Positions 8,401-16,783 of a stretch of 34,650 bases of DNA are shown here, piece after piece (within the stretch, counting starts at the first letter, position 1; each line of letters starts with the position of its first letter). Under the pieces are notes generated by a model. That model did no database searches, was not told where the DNA came from, and saw nothing but the letters and a program-made list of their open reading frames with translations. The stretch comes from Bacillota bacterium (GTDB taxonomy: Bacteria > Bacillota > Clostridia > DSM-8532), in the NCBI GenBank assembly GCA_023459915.1, contig JAEWSN010000164.1:1-34650 (forward strand), given 5' to 3'. The translations under genes were made by a program, and so were the position numbers.

Positions 8401-10077
8401 TCAGTTCTTTACCGCGTTCTTGAAGATGCGGTTGATGCCGACGGAGTGGAATTCAATGCCTTCCACGCCGTTTTTGATCATGACCGCGTCACCCTTCTGG
8501 TAAACCGGGAAAATAACGGCATCGTCCATCACAATGGTCTCCGCCTTCTTCAGGGCTTCCCAGCGGGCCGTCAGGTCCAGCGCCAGCGCGCCTTTCTTGG
8601 CGTCCTCGATGATGCCGTCATATTCGGCGTTGGACCAGAAGCCGTAGTTGTTGGGGCTGCCGGTGGTCCACATGTCCAGATAGGTCATGGGATCGGCGTA
8701 GTCGGGACCCCAGCGGGTGAGACCGAGCTCGAAGTCACCGGACTGCATGCGCTCCACACGGTTCTTCTTGGGCATGGTCTGGATTTCAATGGTCAGGCCG
8801 GGCAGATTGGTCTGCAGCTCGGACTGGATGAACTGGGCCACGTTGATGGCCGATTCGGTGTCCTCGACAATCATGGTGTACTTGAGCTCGGTGACACCGA
8901 GCTCCGCCTTGGCGGCATCCCAGTATTCCAGGCCCTTGGCCTTGTCGGTGGCCAGGTAGGTGCCGGTGGTTTCACGGAAATCCTTGCCGTCGGGGCCGGT
9001 GGCCAGCATGGTCGGAACCGCGAAGTCCGCGACAATGGAGCCGTCCTTGAGAATGTTCTTCGCGATGGCGTCCTTGTCAAAGGACAGGGCCATGGCCTTG
9101 CGGACATTCAGGTTTTCCAGTCCGGCCACGGTCTGGTTCGGGGACAGGTACCACAGGTAGCCGGCCAGGATGTTGTTGAACTCCGGATCGGCCTGGAACT
9201 GCTCCACCTGCTCGCCGGACAGGGTGGCGACATCCAGGTCGCCATTCTGGTAGGAGAGCATCGCCTGCTGGGAATCCTTGATGACCTGGTACTGGATGCC
9301 CGCGAGGGACACCTTGTCCGCATCCCAGTAGGTGGGGTTCTTCTCGAGGGAAATGGTGGTGGCGGCCGGCTCGTACGCCGTGATCATAAACGGGCCGTTG
9401 GCCAGCAGGGTGTCCGGCGATGTGCCGTAGGTGTCTCCGGCCTTGGTGAAGAAGTCTTCATTCATCGGCAGGAAGGACGGGAACGCCATCAGGGACTCGA
9501 AATAGGGAACCGGCACGTCGAGCTTCACTTCCAGGGTCTTGTCGTCCTTGGCTGTGACGCCGAGCTGATCCGGAGTCATGTCCCCGCCCATGATGGCCGC
9601 CGCGTTCTGCACGCCCGCGATTTCCATGATGAAGGCATATTCGCTGGCCACTGCCGGATCCACCAGTCTCCGCCAGGCAAACACGAAGTCGTTCGCGGTC
9701 ACAGCAGTGCCGTTGGACCACTTCGCGTCGCGCAGGGTGAAGGTGTAGGTCATGCCGTCGGCGCTCTTTTCGACGGATTCCGCCATCGCCTTGATGGGCG
9801 ATCCGGCTTTGTCGATGGAGTACAGGCCTTCGGTGATGGCCGCGATGACTTCAAACGAAGTCCCGTCGGTGGCGATCTGGGGATCCATGGAGGCCACTTC
9901 GACGTCGAAATGCACCTTCAGGGTTTTGCCTTCGGCAGCCGGTTGCGCGGACTCCGAAGACGCCGCCGGCGCCTCGGACGAAGCCCCCGGATCTGCCGGG
10001 GTACCGCCGCAGGCTGCGAGCGAAACCATCATGATCAGGGCGAGCAGCAACGTGGGCAATCTCATTTTTCTGTTCAT
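8401..10077 (-). CDS. oppA: Oligopeptide-binding lipoprotein OppA
   Basis: 558 residues, SBP_bac_5 family. Signal peptide with lipobox SLAAC, lipidated C23, then a Ser/Ala/Glu/Pro linker (ASSEAPAASSESAQPA). The family pattern is clear: ASMDPQIATDGTSFEVIAAI, ITEGLYSID, YTFTLRDAKWSNG, LANGPFMITAYEP, NPTYWDADKV, NVRKAMALSFDKDAI and WGPDYADPMTYLDMW. It captures peptides outside the membrane and hands them to OppBC. AAGGAGG lies 7 bases before the ATG. It is the first gene of the operon, followed by stabilising hairpins, which fits the need for excess binding protein. Confidence 0.96.
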   Translation of the reverse strand: MNRKMRLPTLLLALIMMVSLAACGGTPADPGASSEAPAASSESAQPAAEGKTLKVHFDVEVASMDPQIATDGTSFEVIAAITEGLYSIDKAGSPIKAMAESVEKSADGMTYTFTLRDAKWSNGTAVTANDFVFAWRRLVDPAVASEYAFIMEIAGVQNAAAIMGGDMTPDQLGVTAKDDKTLEVKLDVPVPYFESLMAFPSFLPMNEDFFTKAGDTYGTSPDTLLANGPFMITAYEPAATTISLEKNPTYWDADKVSLAGIQYQVIKDSQQAMLSYQNGDLDVATLSGEQVEQFQADPEFNNILAGYLWYLSPNQTVAGLENLNVRKAMALSFDKDAIAKNILKDGSIVADFAVPTMLATGPDGKDFRETTGTYLATDKAKGLEYWDAAKAELGVTELKYTMIVEDTESAINVAQFIQSELQTNLPGLTIEIQTMPKKNRVERMQSGDFELGLTRWGPDYADPMTYLDMWTTGSPNNYGFWSNAEYDGIIEDAKKGALALDLTARWEALKKAETIVMDDAVIFPVYQKGDAVMIKNGVEGIEFHSVGINRIFKNAVKN

Positions 10078-10291
10078 TCTGTCTACCTCCTTGTTGTCCG
10101 AACATGTGTCAAAAGTCTGGCAATCCGGGAAAGCACGCATGGCTTCCGCTCCGGTCCCCGGCATCCGCCGCGTGAATGCGGCCGATTGCAAGTTGTCGCT
10201 TTGACTTCCTTCATGCAAAAAAAGATCGAAAACCTGGCGCATGCCCGGCCCGTCGACCCCTTCGTCACATGTCAGCCAATTGTTGTATGCA

Positions 10292-10320
10292 ATTGTACGA
10301 CTTTCTTTCCCGTCTGTCAA
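10292..10320 (-). promoter_or_regulatory. Sigma-70-type promoter of the opp operon
   Basis: On the minus strand TTGACA (10315-10320) and TACAAT (10292-10297) are separated by exactly 17 bases. The -35 is perfect and the -10 has 5 of 6 consensus bases. Two CAATTG hexamers flank the start point region, which could be an operator. The leader to the oppA start is over 200 bases. Confidence 0.75.
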
Positions 10321-10616
10321 GAATTTTGGGTGGCGACAGTTCGCTTTGGAAGTGTGTTTTCGTCACTTGACAACCACTATCAATGGTCGGAATTTCTCCG
10401 TGTGACACAGGCCCGCTACCGCAGCCCCCAATGGCGTGGCGGGCATCAGGCATTGTGCCCTCGCGCATGCGCGTCACAGGCAACCATCGGCAACACCTGT
10501 TCATGCAAGTTTGTTTATTGACATCTTTCATTAATCACGCCAAAATGCCTGCATCCTCCGACAGCCTTCCCCACATCCTTCCAGCTTCTCCACCGCTTCG
10601 GACATTTTACGCCACC

Positions 10617-10662
10617 GCAATAAAAGAACCGGGGCCGGAAATCCTGTGGGATCCGGTCCCGG
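10617..10662 (-). terminator. Rho-independent terminator after the FGGY kinase
   Basis: On the minus strand CCGGGACCGGA pairs with TCCGGCCCCGG (arms 10652-10662 and 10629-10639, one mismatch) and is followed by TTCTTTTATT. It starts 20 bases after the kinase stop. Confidence 0.85.
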
Positions 10663-10681
10663 CTGGGATTGCGTGACTGGG

Positions 10682-12289
10682 TCAGCGCAGCGTTTCGACA
10701 GCCGCCCGCTCAATGGGCAGCCCCGCGGTGTAGCGGGTCATGAACTGGCTGAAGCCCTCCATGTCGCGCGCGTCGGGCTGGACCACCTCCACGGAGGCCC
10801 CCGCGAACACCCGGTTGTCGAGGAACGCGTCGAGGGTCTCGCCCGCGGTCTTCGTGGCCATGTAGGAGGCCAGCAGCGCGATACCCCACGCGCCCCCCTC
10901 GCCGGCGGTTTCCATGACGGATATGGGCGTGCGGGTGGCGGCCGCCATCACGCGCTGGCCAACGGCCCGGGTCTTGAAGAATCCGCCGTGGCCGGTCATG
11001 CGATCCACCTGGACCTGCTCCCTGTCGAACAGGATGTTCAGCCCGGTCCGCAGCGCGCCGAGCGCGGTGAACAGGTGCACACGGATGAAGTTCGGCAGGG
11101 TGAACCGGCTGTTCGAGGAACGGACGAACAGCGGACGCCCTTCCTCAAAATGCGTCATGTGCTCCCCGGACAGATAGCCGTACGCCAGCAGGCCGCCGCA
11201 ATCCGGATCTCCCTCGAGCGCGAGCCCCAGCAGGGTGTCATACAGCTTCGGCTTGGCAACTTCGAGCCCCAGGGCCTTGGCGGCATCTCCGAACAGGCCA
11301 ATCCAGGCGTCGTAGTCGGATGTGCAGTTGTTGGAATGGGCCATCGCAACCGGCGCGCCGGAAGGCGTCATGACCAAATCAATTTCCGGATAGGCCTTGG
11401 ACAAGGGCTTTTCAAGCACCAGCATCGCGAAGACCGAGGTGCCGGCCGACACATTGCCGGTCCGGGGCGCGATGCTGTTGGTGGCCACCATGCCCGTTCC
11501 CGCGTCTCCCTCCGGAGGACACAAGGGGAACCCCGCCTGAAGGGTTCCGGACGGATCGATCCGCCTGGCCCCCTCGGGCGTCAGCACGCCCGCCGCCTCG
11601 CCTGCCGGCAGTGCCTCCGGCAGCAGGTCTGCCAGCTTCCAGGGAAGATTGTGGGGCGCCGCAAGCTCATTGAACTGCGCCAGCATGGCGCTGTCCCAGG
11701 TGCCGGTGGCCGGATCCACGGGGAACACGCCGCTGGCCTCCCCGATCCCCAGCACATTTCGGCCGGTGAGTTCCTTGTGGATGTACCCGGCCAGCGTGGT
11801 CAGCGTGGCCACCTGGGGCACATGCGGCTCATGGCTCAGCATCGCCTGATACAGATGCGCGATGCACCACCGCTGGGGAATGGGATAATCGAACAGCGTG
11901 GTGAGGGCTTCGGAAGCCTTCTCCGTACAGTTGTTCCGCCAGGTGCGGAACGGCACCAGCTGTTCCCCCGCCGCGTCAAAGACCATGTAGCCGTGCATCA
12001 TGGCGCTCACGCCCAGACCGCCGGTGGTCGTCACGGCCACACCGTACGTTTTTTGCACCTCCTCGGCCATGTGCCGGTAGCTGTCCTGAATGCCGGCCCA
12101 TACCTGCTCCAGGCTGTAGGTCCAGTATCCGTCCACCAGGCTGTTCTCCCAGTCGTGCGCACCCGATGCGATGGGGAAGCGATCCTCCCCGATGAGCACC
12201 GTCTTGATGCGGGTGGAACCCAGTTCAATGCCGATGGCGGTCCGCCCGGCGGCAATGGCCGATTTGATGGCATCCAATCCTTTTTCCAT
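10682..12289 (-). CDS. FGGY-family carbohydrate kinase (pentulose kinase-like)
   Basis: 535 residues. The N-terminal ATPase motif IGIELGSTRIKTVLI and C-terminal MTGHGGFFKT and AGEGGAWGIALLASYM are FGGY-type phosphate- and nucleotide-binding segments. The protein is longer and quite different from the xylulokinase at 27316-28812. It resembles a Clostridia FGGY branch that I recall being found near pentose (arabinose/xylose) genes; the substrate is not proven. It should phosphorylate the sugar imported by the adjacent ABC transporter. The ATG at 12289 has CAGGAGG about 10 bases upstream; a weaker ATG at 12343 is in frame. It follows a strong terminator, so it may have its own promoter or depend on read-through. 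Confidence 0.88.
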   Translation of the reverse strand: MEKGLDAIKSAIAAGRTAIGIELGSTRIKTVLIGEDRFPIASGAHDWENSLVDGYWTYSLEQVWAGIQDSYRHMAEEVQKTYGVAVTTTGGLGVSAMMHGYMVFDAAGEQLVPFRTWRNNCTEKASEALTTLFDYPIPQRWCIAHLYQAMLSHEPHVPQVATLTTLAGYIHKELTGRNVLGIGEASGVFPVDPATGTWDSAMLAQFNELAAPHNLPWKLADLLPEALPAGEAAGVLTPEGARRIDPSGTLQAGFPLCPPEGDAGTGMVATNSIAPRTGNVSAGTSVFAMLVLEKPLSKAYPEIDLVMTPSGAPVAMAHSNNCTSDYDAWIGLFGDAAKALGLEVAKPKLYDTLLGLALEGDPDCGGLLAYGYLSGEHMTHFEEGRPLFVRSSNSRFTLPNFIRVHLFTALGALRTGLNILFDREQVQVDRMTGHGGFFKTRAVGQRVMAAATRTPISVMETAGEGGAWGIALLASYMATKTAGETLDAFLDNRVFAGASVEVVQPDARDMEGFSQFMTRYTAGLPIERAAVETLR

Positions 12290-12460
12290 GAGCCAGCAGC
12301 CTCCTGTTCCCAATCGCTCCGCCCCAGGCGGAGTCATGGACATCCTGTCGGATCCCGAGGATCCGTTTCCTTCACTTTACCGCATCGGGACAGAGATGAA
12401 AAGAGAAAACACGAAACTTGTACGAAACTATTTTTCATCATGTGCGTACAACTTGATCGG

Positions 12461-12488
12461 ATAAAACGGCCGTGGTTTCCCACGGCCG
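12461..12488 (-). terminator. Terminator after the sugar ABC permease
   Basis: CGGCCGTGG (12467-12475) and CCACGGCCG (12480-12488) form a perfect 9-base-pair stem closed by a GAAA tetraloop on the minus strand, followed by TTTTAT. It lies 20 bases after the permease stop and separates the transporter from the FGGY kinase. Confidence 0.88.
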
Positions 12489-12508
12489 CCTGTTCGGAAC
12501 GCGTTTGT

Positions 12509-13600
12509 TCAGGCCGCCGCCTTCGGTGCGTGATGCCGGTTCCGCCAATCGCGCAGCCGTTCCTTGATAACGGGCCCCACGGTCTGGACCAGAATGACAA
12601 GAATCAGCACCAGTCCCTGGAAGGTGTCCTGGATGTCCGTACTCAGCGACGGGATGCTGACAATGATGAAGTTGATGGTGGTATAGGAGAGGGCTCCGAA
12701 AAACACGCCCAGAATGTTGCCCCGACCACCGGCCATGTTCACGCCGCCGAGCACCACCGCCGCGATGGCGTACATCTCATAGCTCTTGCCGGAGGAGGCC
12801 GGGGTGACATTGCCGATTTTGCAGGCCTGGACGAAGCTGGCCAGCCCCACCAGGATGCCGGTGGCCAGAAAGACGGAAACCTTGATCCACTGCACATTCA
12901 CGCCGGCCAGATGCGCCGCCTTCTCGTTGCTGCCCACCGCGTAGACCCGCTTGCCGTATTTGGTGCTCCTTGAGATGAACAGCACCAGCAGCATCACCGC
13001 GACAAACACAAACGTGATGTAGGGAATGGAAACGCCCGGCAGACTGCCCGTGCCAAAGCCCTTGCGCAGCAAATCGTAGGCGCTGTTCTCGCTGATCATG
13101 GAAAACTGGCTGCTCGAGGAGCCTGTGATGGCCGGATCGATGGCCCGGACAAAGGAGAGCGTCAGCGACCGGTAAATCAGCATGGTGCCCAGCGTGACAA
13201 TGAACGGCGGCATCTTGGCGTATCCCACCAGCACGCCGTTGAACGCGCCGCAGAACGCGCCGGCCAGAACGCCGGCCAGCAGGGTCAGCAGGACACTGTT
13301 GGTGGTGTTGAACACCATGATGGTCACGCCGGTGCAGAGCACCAGGGCCGAACCCACCGACAGGTCGATTTGACCGGTGATGATGACCAGCGCCATGCCC
13401 AGGGCGGAAAGCCCCACGATGACCGTGTTCTGGCTGGAAAGAATGGCCGCGACATGGCCCCAGCGGAACGCGTTCCCATTGGCGAGAATGGTGAACACAT
13501 ACACCAGCAGGATGATGGCAAACACAAAGATGAAGCTGTAGTGCCGCCACGCGGTGGACACGAGCGCCAAGGGCCCGGACGATCGGTTTTTTTCGTTCAT
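12509..13600 (-). CDS. Simple-sugar ABC transporter permease (RbsC/XylH type)
   Basis: 363 residues with about eight to ten hydrophobic helices, BPD_transp_2 family. Diagnostic segments are ALVIITGQIDLSVGSALVLC near the N-terminus, VGSNEKAAHLAGVNV in the loop that contacts the ATPase, and AAVVLGGVNMAGGRGNILG. It forms the membrane channel for a monosaccharide. CAGGAGG lies 6 bases before the ATG at 13600, and the gene starts 35 bases after the ATPase stop. The sequence does not reveal which sugar is carried, but the kinase next to it suggests a pentose. Confidence 0.93.
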   Translation of the reverse strand: MNEKNRSSGPLALVSTAWRHYSFIFVFAIILLVYVFTILANGNAFRWGHVAAILSSQNTVIVGLSALGMALVIITGQIDLSVGSALVLCTGVTIMVFNTTNSVLLTLLAGVLAGAFCGAFNGVLVGYAKMPPFIVTLGTMLIYRSLTLSFVRAIDPAITGSSSSQFSMISENSAYDLLRKGFGTGSLPGVSIPYITFVFVAVMLLVLFISRSTKYGKRVYAVGSNEKAAHLAGVNVQWIKVSVFLATGILVGLASFVQACKIGNVTPASSGKSYEMYAIAAVVLGGVNMAGGRGNILGVFFGALSYTTINFIIVSIPSLSTDIQDTFQGLVLILVILVQTVGPVIKERLRDWRNRHHAPKAAA

Positions 13601-13635
13601 GGATACCTCCTGTGTCGCAAATCCATGCCGCAAGC

Positions 13636-15120
13636 TCATCCGGCTTCCACGGCGTTTGTGGCGTACATCATCACATCATGCTCGTTGATGTCGTCATGGG
13701 AGAACACCCTGGCCACCCGGCCTTCAAAAAACACCACGCACCGATCCGAGACCTTCATGATCTCGGGGATCTCCAGGGTGTTGAGCACAATGGTCTTTCC
13801 CTCCCGCGCAAATGCCAGGATCATGCGGTAGATTTCCTCCTTCGCACCCACATCCACCCCCTGGGTGGGGTTGTCGAGCAGCAAAATCTCCGCCTCCGTG
13901 TCCAGGCAGCGGGCCAAAAACACCTTCTGCTGGTTGCCGCCGGAGAGGGACAAGATGGGCGCGTCGGGATCCGGCGCCTTGATTTGCAGGGACGCCTTGT
14001 GCCGCTGGTACCGCGCAAGCTCCACCTTGCGGGAAATCAGCGGACGCCGGCTCAGGGTATGCCTGGCCATGTAGACATTCTCCAGAATGCTCTGGTCCGC
14101 GATGACCGATTTTTCCTTGCGGTTGGAGGGCAGCATGGCGATGCCGTGCTGCATGAACCGCAGGATGCGGCCTTGCAGGCGCTGCCCCCGCACCGTGATG
14201 CTGCCGCCCTCGATGGGCATCACGCCGTACATGGTCTGCATCAGCTCGCTCGCGCCGCTCCCGGCCAGCCCGGTGAACGCCACAATCTCCCCCTTGCGGA
14301 CAGTCAGGGACACATCGGAAAAACCCAGACCGGAAAACCGGTTCAGGGTCAGGATGGGCTCTCCGAGCTCCCGGGATTCGTACAGCTGCCGGTCCACATA
14401 CTGTTCGCCCACCATGTCCGTGGCGATGCGGTGCGGGTTGGTGTCAGAAATGTTGCCGCTCGAAACATAGGCGCCATTGCGGAACACCGTGTACCGGTCG
14501 GCGATCTCGAAGACCTCCGGCATTTTGTGGGAGATGAAGATGAAGGACCTTCCCTCGTCGCGCAGCCGGCGCAGAATGCCGAACAGATGCGCCACCTCGC
14601 CGGTGGACAGCGCGGTGGTCGGTTCGTCCAGAATCAGCAGCCTGGCCTGGACATGCAGCGCGCGGCAGATTTCGAGCAACTGCTTCTCACTGGTCTTGAG
14701 CGTGGAGACCATGGCGCGTGGATCCATCTGGACACCGAGCCGGGCAAAGAGCGCTTCGGTTTGGCGCAGCATGTCCTGCTTTTTCAAAACCCCCAGGCGG
14801 GTGGTCAGCTCCCGGTTCAGGAAAATGTTCTCCGCCACTGTCAGGTCGTCGATGACATTGGTTTCCTGATGGACAAACGCGATGCCGGCCTGCTCCATCT
14901 GCCGGATGCTGGGATTGGGGTACGGGGTTCCCTCAAAGACGATGTCCCCGGCATCGGCGGAGATGACGCCGGTCAGAATGTTCATCAACGTGGATTTGCC
15001 TGCGCCGTTTTCGCCAAGCAGCGCGTGGATTTCACCGGGCAGGACGGAAAAATCCACCCCATCCAGTGCCAGGGTGCCACCGAACCGCTTCGTGACCCCT
15101 TTCATCTCCAGCATGTGCAT
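13636..15120 (-). CDS. Simple-sugar ABC transporter double ATP-binding protein (RbsA/XylG/MglA type)
   Basis: 494 residues, two fused ABC domains. The first has Walker A GENGAGKST, Q-loop FVHQE, signature TLKTSEKQLLEI and Walker B LLILDEPTTAL. The second has a degenerate Walker A (GLAGSGASEL), signature LSGGNQQKV and Walker B ILLLDNPTQGVDVG. The DNPTQGVD switch and the degenerate second P-loop are normal in this family. GGAGG lies about 6 bases before the ATG. It is separated from the binding protein by a hairpin with a U-rich tail. Confidence 0.95.
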   Translation of the reverse strand: MHMLEMKGVTKRFGGTLALDGVDFSVLPGEIHALLGENGAGKSTLMNILTGVISADAGDIVFEGTPYPNPSIRQMEQAGIAFVHQETNVIDDLTVAENIFLNRELTTRLGVLKKQDMLRQTEALFARLGVQMDPRAMVSTLKTSEKQLLEICRALHVQARLLILDEPTTALSTGEVAHLFGILRRLRDEGRSFIFISHKMPEVFEIADRYTVFRNGAYVSSGNISDTNPHRIATDMVGEQYVDRQLYESRELGEPILTLNRFSGLGFSDVSLTVRKGEIVAFTGLAGSGASELMQTMYGVMPIEGGSITVRGQRLQGRILRFMQHGIAMLPSNRKEKSVIADQSILENVYMARHTLSRRPLISRKVELARYQRHKASLQIKAPDPDAPILSLSGGNQQKVFLARCLDTEAEILLLDNPTQGVDVGAKEEIYRMILAFAREGKTIVLNTLEIPEIMKVSDRCVVFFEGRVARVFSHDDINEHDVMMYATNAVEAG

Positions 15121-15180
15121 CCGTGCCTCCTCCCGTGCAAAAACGTCGGGGATGGCTCCGACGCCTCACACGCCGCGCCA

Positions 15181-15225
15181 CCACAAAAAGACAAGAGGGA
15201 TGCGGCACGATTCATGCCGCATCCC
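15181..15225 (-). terminator. Intra-operon terminator-like hairpin between binding protein and ATPase genes
   Basis: GGGATGCGGCA (15197-15207) and TGCCGCATCCC (15215-15225) form a perfect 11-base-pair stem with a 7-base loop. On the minus strand it is followed by TCTTGTCTTTTTG. It lies 24 bases after the binding-protein stop and would let most transcripts end there. Confidence 0.8.
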
Positions 15226-15249
15226 GGTCATTGCGCGTTGCCTTGGGGA

Positions 15250-16359
15250 TCAGTGCCCCATGAAGCCTTCATAGCTGGCCACATTGCCCTTGTCGACAAT
15301 CCAGACATCCTCGTACTTGCCGTCGCCCACCTTGTAGCTCCAGTTGCCGGCGAGGTAGTCTTCCATGTAGCCGATGACGTTTTCGAACATCTTCGGGGAG
15401 AAGTACACGCTCATCAGGTCATCGAAGTAGGTCTGCGCGATGGGGGCCTGCGAGGAGGTGCCGTCGATGACGGCATACAGCTCGGCCATGCCGCCGATGG
15501 CGGAAATGAACACATCCATGTCGGCCAGATCCTTCTTGGTGGCCTCGTCCACGGCGTTGGCCTCGAGCAGGTTCATGAAGCCGAAGGTCATCTCGTCATC
15601 CATGGAATAGATGTAGAGATCTCCCTTGGCCTTGGCATCGGAAACGATTTCGCCGATTTTCTGTTCCAGGTATCCGTAGGCGCCGTCCGCGCTCCAGTTG
15701 CAGACATGCTTGTACTTCGCAGTCAGCGCGTCCACTTCCTCACGGGTCCAGGCCTTGGTGGTCTTGTAGGTTTGGTTGGTGTGCTTGTCAAAATAGTCGA
15801 GCTCGCCCATCAGGAACTGCTCGAACCCTTCCTGGCGGCGCGAGCAGACGGTGCCGTTGTCGCCGATGAGGGTGACCATGACATCGCCCGGTTCCATGCC
15901 CTTCTGCTGGAGCCAGTACGCGATGCCCGCGCCACACTGCCAGTTGTTGCCCGACGCGTTGAGGATGGCGGACTTGTCCGGACCTTCAATGATGCGGTCG
16001 AACGAAATGAACGGAATGGTTTTTTCAATCAGGGCTTCCTGTCCGGCCTTCGCGGAATCCTCGAGCGCGAAGAACACCACGCCCGCCGCGTCGCCGTTGG
16101 CCAGGATGGTCTGGACCTGGTCCACCTGTTCCTCGCCGGAGGAGGCGGCCATGTAGACAGCCTTGTGCTTGCCGGCGTCATTGATGGCCTTGACCTTGGC
16201 GTCCGCGTAGGCGCCCGCCTGGGCCGTCCAGCCATGATCCGGGGTGGGGCCGAGCACGTAGATGGTGTTGCCCTTGTTTCCGGCGGTGGAGGAGCATCCT
16301 GCCAGACCGGCCATCAGCACAAGACACAACAGCAGGGACAAAACACGTTTCAGTTTCAT
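15250..16359 (-). CDS. Sugar-binding lipoprotein of the RbsB-like family
   Basis: 369 residues, Peripla_BP_4 type. Signal peptide with lipobox GLAGC, lipidated C22. Family landmarks are the start of the fold IYVLGPTPDHGWTAQAG, the ligand-side ILANGDAAGVVFFALED, IPFISFDRI, and hinge-side YSMDDEMTFGFMNLLEA. It binds a monosaccharide outside the membrane and delivers it to the permease. AAGGAG lies 9 bases before the ATG. It is the first gene of the transporter operon and is preceded by a consensus promoter and a cre-like site. A xylose, arabinose or ribose ligand is possible; this is inference from the kinase neighbour. Confidence 0.94.
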   Translation of the reverse strand: MKLKRVLSLLLCLVLMAGLAGCSSTAGNKGNTIYVLGPTPDHGWTAQAGAYADAKVKAINDAGKHKAVYMAASSGEEQVDQVQTILANGDAAGVVFFALEDSAKAGQEALIEKTIPFISFDRIIEGPDKSAILNASGNNWQCGAGIAYWLQQKGMEPGDVMVTLIGDNGTVCSRRQEGFEQFLMGELDYFDKHTNQTYKTTKAWTREEVDALTAKYKHVCNWSADGAYGYLEQKIGEIVSDAKAKGDLYIYSMDDEMTFGFMNLLEANAVDEATKKDLADMDVFISAIGGMAELYAVIDGTSSQAPIAQTYFDDLMSVYFSPKMFENVIGYMEDYLAGNWSYKVGDGKYEDVWIVDKGNVASYEGFMGH

Positions 16360-16452
16360 CAGAATCCTCTCCTTCTCTTCTCTCTGTTTGGGTCCTCCGG
16401 ACACACCGGTCTCCAACACACCTGCGGCTGGAAACACCTGCCGGACAGCAAC

Positions 16453-16481
16453 AAAATATCACTCCCGAGAATAACTGTCAA
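16453..16481 (-). promoter_or_regulatory. Sigma-70-type promoter of the sugar ABC operon
   Basis: On the minus strand TTGACA (16476-16481) and TATTTT (16453-16458) are 17 bases apart. The -35 is perfect. It lies about 94 bases before the binding-protein start. Confidence 0.75.
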
Positions 16482-16522
16482 ACCGCAATATCAGCGTCAT
16501 TGACAGATTTTATCCCATATCG

Positions 16523-16536
16523 TGAAATCGTTTACA
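16523..16536. promoter_or_regulatory. cre-like catabolite-control site
   Basis: TGAAATCGTTTACA matches the Bacillota CcpA consensus TGWAANCGNTNWCA at every defined position. It lies about 42 bases upstream of the -35 of the sugar transporter promoter and is also upstream of the plus-strand ligase promoter. Binding by CcpA or another LacI-family protein is inference. Confidence 0.6.
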
Positions 16537-16700
16537 TCCATTGGCCAAAAACAAGGATTTATCATTTCTCCACAACCCGCTCGCGGAGTGAATTTCAGAA
16601 TGGTTCATCCCAATTTCGCCACCATCTTCCAATCCATGATTCCAGTGCAATGGAAATCGACAAATTTCCCAGTCTTTCGCGCAGGCGGCGCAAGAACAGG

Positions 16701-16706
16701 TATAAT
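16701..16706 (+). promoter_or_regulatory. Candidate -10 element for the ligase-sulfatase pair
   Basis: A perfect TATAAT lies 78 bases before the ligase start. No convincing -35 is found at 16-18 bases, so an activator may be needed or the match may be by chance. Confidence 0.4.
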
Positions 16707-16783
16707 GAAAGATGGGGCGGCATTGTCCGCCAACGAATGGAACCGGTGATCGCGCCGGTTCTGGAACTGAGAGGACACAGTCC

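Larger units (their letters stand above)
10078..10681. other. Intergenic region between the FGGY kinase and oppA
   Basis: These 604 bases hold the kinase terminator (10617-10662), the opp promoter (10292-10320) and a roughly 215-base oppA leader. The part between 10330 and 10615 contains a GC-rich inverted repeat (GCCCGC near 10410 with GCGGGC near 10440) and an isolated plus-strand TTGACA at 10518, but no open frame or RNA gene that I recognise. Confidence 0.6.
16360..16783. other. Divergent intergenic region between sugar ABC operon and acyl ligase
   Basis: These 424 bases carry the minus-strand promoter (16453-16481), the cre-like site (16523-16536), a plus-strand TATAAT (16701-16706), and an inverted repeat AACCGG (16741-16746) with CCGGTT (16755-16760) 23 bases before the ligase start. 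Nothing else recognisable is present. Confidence 0.6.

Noticed and set aside
10518..10546. Plus-strand promoter with TTGACA at 10518
   Set aside because: The matching -10 (CAAAAT) is weak and no plus-strand gene follows; the hit is probably chance.
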